From the NCBI GenBank assembly GCA_947494965.1, contig CANLWV010000002.1:186001-250000 (forward strand): a stretch of 64,000 nucleotides of DNA, in the 5' to 3' direction. The notes beneath the pieces are model-generated. The model was not told where the DNA came from and did no database searches. It worked only from the letters and a program-made list of their open reading frames with translations. This DNA is from an uncultured Salinicoccus sp. Its GTDB lineage: Bacteria; Bacillota; Bacilli; Staphylococcales; Salinicoccaceae. A program made the translations under genes and the position numbers. The first letter of the stretch is position 1, and the number at the start of each line of letters is the position of its first letter. Positions 59,726 to 64,000 of the stretch are shown in pieces.

Positions 59726-60352
59726 TTAACGGTCATCTCTGGATTGTACCATAATTATGGTAGCATCCGTATGCACCGAAGCATATTCCTCCTTAAATTC
59801 GTTGCTTATCGTCAATGTCCGACCAACTTCAAGTTCGGCGTCATCCAAATCATATTCGAACCCCTCCAAGCTCAAGTTCCCACCTGCAGCCAATGGCAGA
59901 AAGGAGACATAGCGCATGCCTTCAGCTTTTGTTACCGTGTGCCGGCCTGCCGGGAGCAGCTGCATGATATTCTGGTGATCGATGAGCCTAATGTTCGCCT
60001 TGCTGAAACTGCTGTGCGTCAACAGAAAGATGTTGGCAAGAGTATGGTCGAGCCTGCCACCCGTCGCCCCGTATACATCTATGCTCAAGTATCCTTTTGC
60101 CACAAGATCTTTCAGGCATATCTCCAGATCCGTATCGTCTTTCCGCGTCGGCACAGGGGTCACCGCCATATGTCTGGTGATGAACGTCCATTCTCCATCA
60201 TCTACAGAATCGAAATCCCCATAAGTATACTTCGGGTGGATGCCTTCCCTAAGCAGAAGATACGCACCGCGATCCACCCCGGCCCATTCGCCGGGCCTGA
60301 TGGCTTCCATGATGCCCTTTTTAGATTCACGGACTAACACGTTGATATGCAT
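59726..60352 (-). CDS. thiN: Thiamine pyrophosphokinase
   Basis: 208 residues. It makes thiamine diphosphate from thiamine and ATP. The N-terminal half has GVDRGAYLLL and the metal-binding YGDFDSVDDGEW; RKDDTDLEICL follows. The C-terminal thiamine-binding domain begins near NLSLEGFEYDL. ATG at 60352 after GAGGGGATGA, 4 bases after rpe. The rsgA-rpe-thiN order is conserved. Confidence 0.94.
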   Translation of the reverse strand: MHINVLVRESKKGIMEAIRPGEWAGVDRGAYLLLREGIHPKYTYGDFDSVDDGEWTFITRHMAVTPVPTRKDDTDLEICLKDLVAKGYLSIDVYGATGGRLDHTLANIFLLTHSSFSKANIRLIDHQNIMQLLPAGRHTVTKAEGMRYVSFLPLAAGGNLSLEGFEYDLDDAELEVGRTLTISNEFKEEYASVHTDATIIMVQSRDDR

Positions 60353-60356
60353 GTCA

Positions 60357-61001
60357 TCATCCCCTCAACCGGCTGATTGCTGCGGCAGGGTCCTCTGCCT
60401 TGAACAGATGGGAACCGCTGACGAACAGGTTTGCCCCCTCATCTCTGCATATAGCTGCCGTTTCATCATTTATGCCGCCATCGACTTCGATGTCAAATTG
60501 GTAGTTATGCGCTTTCCTCATCCCATCAAGTTCGGTGATCTTACCCACACACTGGCTGATGAATGCCTGTCCGCCAAAGCCTGGATTCACTGTCATGATG
60601 AGGACGAAATCAAGATCTGGAAGCAGGTATTCAAGCTCAGACACGGCACTATGTGGATTTAGTGCGATACCCGCCTTCATGCCATTTTGCTGGATCTTTT
60701 GGATCAGTCGGTGCGGATGATGCGTCGCTTCAACGTGAAAAGACACCATAGCGACGCCCATCCGCTTCAGTTCTTCGATGAACTGGTCGGGCTGAAGGGT
60801 CATCAGATGCACATCGAGCGGTATGTTGGAGACCTTACTGATGGCTTCGATCACAGGCAGTCCATATGATATGTTCGGCACAAACTGGCCGTCCATGACA
60901 TCAAGATGGAACATATCGGCACCAGCTGCCTCCATCCTATCAATATCGCGTCCTAGATTCGCAAAATCCCCGGCAAGCAGGGAAGGTAATATTTTATCCA
61001 T
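60357..61001 (-). CDS. rpe: Ribulose-phosphate 3-epimerase
   Basis: 214 residues. Interconverts ribulose 5-phosphate and xylulose 5-phosphate in the pentose phosphate pathway. TIM-barrel motifs LHLDVMDGQFVPNI-like (FHLDVMDGQFVPNI), MVSFHVEATHH, MTVNPGFGGQAF and VDGGI are all present. ATG at 61001 directly abuts the rsgA stop (TGAATG). Confidence 0.96.
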   Translation of the reverse strand: MDKILPSLLAGDFANLGRDIDRMEAAGADMFHLDVMDGQFVPNISYGLPVIEAISKVSNIPLDVHLMTLQPDQFIEELKRMGVAMVSFHVEATHHPHRLIQKIQQNGMKAGIALNPHSAVSELEYLLPDLDFVLIMTVNPGFGGQAFISQCVGKITELDGMRKAHNYQFDIEVDGGINDETAAICRDEGANLFVSGSHLFKAEDPAAAISRLRG

Positions 61002-61868
61002 TCAATATCTTACCTTTCTGTTTTCAATTTCATGATAAATCGTTACATAACTGTCATAGCGCGTCTTGGCCAGCACTTCGTTCGCCACGGCTTCCTTGAC
61101 ACCGCACTTAGGTTCCTTGATGTGCTGACACTCCCTGAATTTGCATTTCTCACTGTGTACATTGAAATCCGGAAAACAGAACTTGAGATTGTATTTATCG
61201 AGACCTGTAAATTCTATCGTGCTGAATCCCGGGGTATCTGCAATCTTGCCGCCGGCAATATCCATCAGCTCCACATGGCGCGTCGTATGTTTTCCACGAT
61301 TTAAAGCGTTGGAGATTTCTGCAGTCTCAAGATCGAGTGCTGGCAGGAATGTATTCAGTAGAGTCGATTTCCCCACTCCGGACTGACCAGCCAAGACACT
61401 GATCTTATCCTTGAAGATCATTTCCAGATCCCGGGCGATGGAACCTCGGTCGGTGAAATGGACCGGATAGATACCGCTATAGACCGATTTCAACGCTTCA
61501 GCATCGAAATCGTCATCAGCCAGATCCATCTTGGTGATGATGACGACCGGTTCCATATCATGCGCTTCTGCGTAGGCAAGGAATCGATCCAGAAGATAAT
61601 AGTTGAATTCAGGGGATTTCATGCTCATTGTGATCAACAGCTGATCGATATTGGCGACTGGTGGCCGCGCAAGTGAGTTTTTGCGGGGATCTATCGCCGT
61701 TATATACCCTTCCATATCATTCTCCACCTGAAATGTTACACTATCGCCGACGAGGGGGGACTCTTTGGTTTTCCTGAACAGGCCCCTCGCCCTTGTCGCG
61801 TATATACTCCCTTCGGCCTCTACATAGTAGAATCCGCTCAATGCTTTGATTATTCTTCCTTTAAGCAT
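61002..61868 (-). CDS. rsgA: Ribosome small subunit GTPase RsgA
   Basis: 288 residues. It checks the decoding centre in late 30S assembly. An N-terminal OB-fold (1-70) is followed by the circularly permuted GTPase with TKMD at 112-115 and G1 GQSGVGKST at 161-169, then a zinc-binding C-terminus (CKFRECQH...CGVKEAV). ATG at 61868 after GGGGTGACG. In Bacillus and Staphylococcus prpC-prkC lie just upstream; here they are missing and a divergent promoter leads to a rhodanese gene. Confidence 0.96.
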   Translation of the reverse strand: MLKGRIIKALSGFYYVEAEGSIYATRARGLFRKTKESPLVGDSVTFQVENDMEGYITAIDPRKNSLARPPVANIDQLLITMSMKSPEFNYYLLDRFLAYAEAHDMEPVVIITKMDLADDDFDAEALKSVYSGIYPVHFTDRGSIARDLEMIFKDKISVLAGQSGVGKSTLLNTFLPALDLETAEISNALNRGKHTTRHVELMDIAGGKIADTPGFSTIEFTGLDKYNLKFCFPDFNVHSEKCKFRECQHIKEPKCGVKEAVANEVLAKTRYDSYVTIYHEIENRKVRY

Positions 61869-61894
61869 ACGTCACCCCTGATTGATTTTACTTT

Positions 61895-61900
61895 ATTATA
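61895..61900 (-). promoter_or_regulatory. Promoter (-10) of rsgA-rpe-thiN
   Basis: Extended -10 TGTTATAAT (TATAAT at 61895-61900) with a poor TTTATC -35 about 17 bases upstream. Confidence 0.6.
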
Positions 61901-61914
61901 ACAGTTACCCTCTT

Positions 61915-61925
61915 TATGATAAAAT
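61915..61925 (+). promoter_or_regulatory. Possible promoter (-10) of the rhodanese gene
   Basis: TATGATAAAAT offers two -10 choices: TATGAT (61915-61920, with TTTATT 17 bases upstream) or TGATAAAAT (61920-61925 as an extended -10). It overlaps the divergent rsgA promoter region. Confidence 0.4.
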
Positions 61926-61955
61926 ATCACTAGCACCATAAAAGGAGGTATTACT

Positions 61956-62261
61956 GTGTCAGAGTCAATTGAGGCTAGTGAACTGCAAGATGTAATCCAA
62001 GACGAGGATAAAGTCCTGATCGATGTCAGGGAAAAGAATGAACTGGAAGAGACAGGCTTCGTGCCTGGTGCCGAACATTATCCGATGTCGGACTTCGAGA
62101 ATGCCATTTCATCCCTCGATAAGGACAAGACGTATTATGTAATGTGCAGATCCGGCAAGAGAAGTGAGAAAGTACAGCACCATTTACTTGATAACGGCTA
62201 CAAAGCGTTGAATGTCGAAGGCGGCATACTGGCTTATGACGGCCCACTCGATACATTCTAG
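61956..62261 (+). CDS. Single-domain rhodanese-like protein
   Basis: 101 residues, one rhodanese domain. The active-site loop CRSGKR puts the persulfide-forming cysteine at residue 64; LIDVREKNELEETGFVPGA is the conserved first half. It probably moves sulfur between thiols; the natural acceptor is unknown. GTG start at 61956 after AAAGGAGGT. It is transcribed away from rsgA and convergently to the P450 gene, and ends in a terminator. Similar small rhodaneses are common in staphylococci. Confidence 0.9.
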   Translation: MSESIEASELQDVIQDEDKVLIDVREKNELEETGFVPGAEHYPMSDFENAISSLDKDKTYYVMCRSGKRSEKVQHHLLDNGYKALNVEGGILAYDGPLDTF

Positions 62262-62272
62262 CCATATGCACG

Positions 62273-62307
62273 AAGGAGTCTGTCCCAAGGCGGGAGAGAC
62301 TCCTTTT
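62273..62307 (+). terminator. Terminator of the rhodanese gene
   Basis: Stem AAGGAGTCT/AGACTCCTT enclosing a second small stem TCCC/GGGA, followed by TTTT after the arm. Confidence 0.75.
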
Positions 62308-62362
62308 CATTGCGCCACCATTTCTTGGTAGGCAGGGCCAAATGACAATTTGCCCATAAATG

Positions 62363-62398
62363 AATGCCCCCTTGCGCCATATGGCGGAAGGGGGCATT
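62363..62398 (-). terminator. Terminator-like hairpin after the P450 gene
   Basis: 11-bp stem AATGCCCCCTT/AAGGGGGCATT with an inner palindrome CGCCATATGGCG. The minus strand continues CATTTATG, a poor U-run, but the stem is very stable. Confidence 0.65.
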
Positions 62399-62403
62399 TG
62401 AAT

Positions 62404-63675
62404 TTATTTACGGTCGACGTTTTCTCTGACATTTTCAATGATGAAGCCACTTTTAACGTAGCCCGGGATGCTGTTCAGATCAACGGTGAGATCTTGCTCA
62501 GGTACATCATATGAAATTTTGCCGGCAAAGTATTTCATCGTCTCTTCCATGATGATGACTGTCATCCACTCACCCGCACAACGGTGGTTCGTATAGTAGT
62601 CGCCGCCGCCTTGCGGAATGAGGTCAAATGGACTGCCATCCCAGTCAATGAAGCGTTCAGGACGGAATTCATTCGCGTTTTCGAAGACATCGTCGCGGTG
62701 CATGGTGCCATAGACATCGAGCAGAAGGAAAGTGTCTTTGTCTATATCATGTCCATCGAAGTTGAAGTCCGTCTTCGCTTTGCCCGGCAGGAATGGCACG
62801 AATGGGTAGAAGCGGCGCACTTCTTGTGAGAACATGTACGCGTAATCTTCTTCGTTGTTGATTTTTTCCCTTGAAATTGGATATTCATTCATCGCATGCA
62901 GACCGAATGATACGAAGCGGTTGATTGCAATGAGAGGGCGGAACGTGTTCATCAGGTCGATGGCACAGAGTCTTGAGTCCATAGGGTTACCCTTGTAGTC
63001 TTCCCAATGTGCAAACTCATAAAGAGCCGTTCCCTCTGGAGGATGGATCTTGCCTTTACGGGTCTGGATGATCTGGTCTTCAAGCCAATTCTCAACACGG
63101 TGACGTGCTTTGACGGACTCCCTGTAGCCTTTGAACTTGGAACCTAGGCCTTTGAAGGAATCGATCATGATGTCCATATCCGTTGCGATTTCTTCAATCT
63201 TAGATTCTGGAGCCTGTACACCGGCCCACTTGGTACCTACTTTAGTAAGCAGGACGATGGATTCGCGATAGATGTTGACACGGCCCATCTGTTCCATGCG
63301 GTGGGTGTTCATGTACCAATGGTTGCGTGTAAGTTCACGTAAGTATTTCAGGTTGCCTTCTGTCATAAGCGACATGAAGAGTGCTTTTCTGTCTATATGT
63401 TTTTTGCCGGTCGTCGTGTGGATGGCACCTTTACCGAATAGAGTGTTCACGATACGCTTTGGCAGAGTGCCGGAACGTTCGATCCTATCATTATCGTAGA
63501 AAGTTTCAGCAGCCTTTTTACCACTGAGGACGAGGATGCGCTTACCGCCAAGACCCCTTGTTTCAAAAATGTTTTCTGCACCAAGGCGCTTTCTTTGATT
63601 CGTGGTGTAAAGGTAACCTTCCTTCATTGCCTTAAGCGTGTTATCGAGACCTTTGTCTCTCTTTATTGTGCTCAT
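62404..63675 (-). CDS. oleT: OleT-like cytochrome P450 fatty acid decarboxylase/peroxygenase (CYP152 family)
   Basis: 423 residues. CYP152 enzymes use hydrogen peroxide to attack free fatty acids; OleT decarboxylates them to terminal alkenes, while relatives mainly hydroxylate. Compared with OleT of Jeotgalicoccus sp. ATCC 8456 as I remember it, long blocks are the same (LPKRIVNTLFGKGAIHT, LMNTFRPLIAINRFVSFGLH, DLNSIPGYVKSG). Key residues are present shifted by one: Phe80, His86 (the residue linked to decarboxylation; Gln in hydroxylating relatives), Arg246-Pro247 binding the carboxylate, and heme-ligand Cys366 in TNHRCAGEW. ATG at 63675 after GGAGGAGAA. It has its own promoter, no redox partner nearby, and lies at a break in conserved gene order. 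Confidence 0.93.
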   Translation of the reverse strand: MSTIKRDKGLDNTLKAMKEGYLYTTNQRKRLGAENIFETRGLGGKRILVLSGKKAAETFYDNDRIERSGTLPKRIVNTLFGKGAIHTTTGKKHIDRKALFMSLMTEGNLKYLRELTRNHWYMNTHRMEQMGRVNIYRESIVLLTKVGTKWAGVQAPESKIEEIATDMDIMIDSFKGLGSKFKGYRESVKARHRVENWLEDQIIQTRKGKIHPPEGTALYEFAHWEDYKGNPMDSRLCAIDLMNTFRPLIAINRFVSFGLHAMNEYPISREKINNEEDYAYMFSQEVRRFYPFVPFLPGKAKTDFNFDGHDIDKDTFLLLDVYGTMHRDDVFENANEFRPERFIDWDGSPFDLIPQGGGDYYTNHRCAGEWMTVIIMEETMKYFAGKISYDVPEQDLTVDLNSIPGYVKSGFIIENVRENVDRK

Positions 63676-63707
63676 AAGTTCTCCTCCAATTTCATTATTC
63701 CTAATCC

Positions 63708-63737
63708 ATTATATATAAATGATTGTGCTTATGCCAC
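63708..63737 (-). promoter_or_regulatory. Promoter of the P450 gene
   Basis: Perfect TATAAT (63708-63713), 18-base spacer, GTGGCA (63732-63737, four of six consensus bases). It lies in the 70-base gap to the upstream gene. Confidence 0.5.
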
Positions 63738-63745
63738 CATTTCAA

Positions 63746-64000
63746 TCATTTGTAGGGCACCTTATCCTCTTTGATGGTCTCACCATCGACATCGATGCGG
63801 TAGTGGCCGGTTTCATCTTCTTCGATGATCATATTGATTGTATACTCATGATCCGAATCGATTTCCAGTGTATCGAATACATCATCAATATCATTATCTT
63901 TGTCGTCAATGTATATTTCCACAGTACGGGCTGGACGTTCTTCTTTTGAGTCCGCGTCTTGATCTTCATCGTCGTATGGAATCAATATTTCTTTGGCGAA
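63746..64000 (-). CDS. Acidic hypothetical protein (start beyond window edge likely)
   Basis: At least 84 codons open to the right edge of the window. A TTG at 63985 could start a 79-residue protein, but there is no ribosome site before it and the frame stays open (FAKEILIPYDD), so the true start probably lies outside. The protein is very acidic (many Asp and Glu) with short alternating strands such as TVEIYIDDKD and YRIDVDGETI. No family recognised and no membrane segment. It is co-directional with the P450 gene but separated by a likely promoter. Confidence 0.6.
   Translation of the reverse strand, partial: FAKEILIPYDDEDQDADSKEERPARTVEIYIDDKDNDIDDVFDTLEIDSDHEYTINMIIEEDETGHYRIDVDGETIKEDKVPYK

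Noticed and set aside
62335-62355. Imperfect inverted repeat GGGCcAAAT/ATTTGCCC between two terminators as a regulatory site
   Set aside because: It is short, imperfect and lies between two convergent gene ends where no promoter is expected.
1-64000. CRISPR array, tRNA or rRNA gene, insertion sequence or prophage
   Set aside because: No spaced direct repeats, cloverleaf sequences, transposase or phage genes were seen anywhere in the window. XerC at 27681-28562 is the housekeeping recombinase in its usual operon, not an integrase.

Overview
This window looks like a chromosomal core region of a member of the Staphylococcaceae outside the genus Staphylococcus, most probably Salinicoccus or Jeotgalicoccus. 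Three things point there. The gene order is the classic Bacillales order, with individual Staphylococcus-like and Bacillus-like details. A dxr gene of the MEP isoprenoid pathway sits between cdsA and rseP, as in Bacillus, whereas S. aureus has none. A cytochrome P450 near the right end matches, as I recall it, the OleT fatty-acid decarboxylase of Jeotgalicoccus sp. ATCC 8456 over long stretches. By eye the base composition is mid-40s % GC, which fits Salinicoccus somewhat better; I did not compute it. Nearly all genes lie on the minus strand; the exceptions are a three-gene cell-envelope cassette, rpmB and a rhodanese gene.

Reading along the minus strand (right to left), the units are: rsgA-rpe-thiN-DUF554; yloU-fakA-sdaAB-sdaAA-recG; the FapR-controlled fatty-acid cluster fapR-plsX-fabD-fabG-acpP; rnc-smc-ftsY-ylxM-ffh; rpsP-khpA-rimM-trmD; rplS; rbgA-rnhB; sucC-sucD; dprA; topA; xerC-hslV-hslU-codY; rpsB-tsf; pyrH-frr; uppS-cdsA-dxr-rseP-proS-polC; rimP-nusA-rnpM-ylxQ-infB-rbfA-truB-ribF; rpsO; pnp-(small gene)-rnjB; and the start of ftsK/spoIIIE. 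Many units have recognisable sigma-A promoters and intrinsic terminators. Several hairpins sit inside apparent operons where there is no room for a new promoter, which suggests attenuated expression of the downstream genes.

Four places depart from the conserved order. (1) At 35.7-39.7 kb a plus-strand cassette (GT2 glycosyltransferase, GtrA-like flippase, YfhO-like GT-C protein), probably a three-component lipoteichoic-acid glycosylation system, splits rbgA from rplS. (2) trmFO, normally between topA and xerC, is absent. (3) prpC-prkC, normally upstream of rsgA, are replaced by a rhodanese gene, the OleT-like P450 and an acidic hypothetical gene. (4) A small unrecognised gene lies between pnp and rnjB.

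The functional themes are translation and ribosome assembly, RNA processing and decay (PNPase, RNase J2, RNase III, RNase HII), replication and chromosome dynamics (PolC, TopA, SMC, XerC, RecG, FtsK), and membrane lipid synthesis. The OleT-like P450 is the most distinctive gene: it would convert free fatty acids and hydrogen peroxide into terminal alkenes, about 10 kb from the fatty-acid synthesis regulon and 4 kb from the fatty-acid kinase fakA. I found no rRNA, tRNA, CRISPR array, insertion sequence or prophage, and no stretch over 300 bases without a gene.
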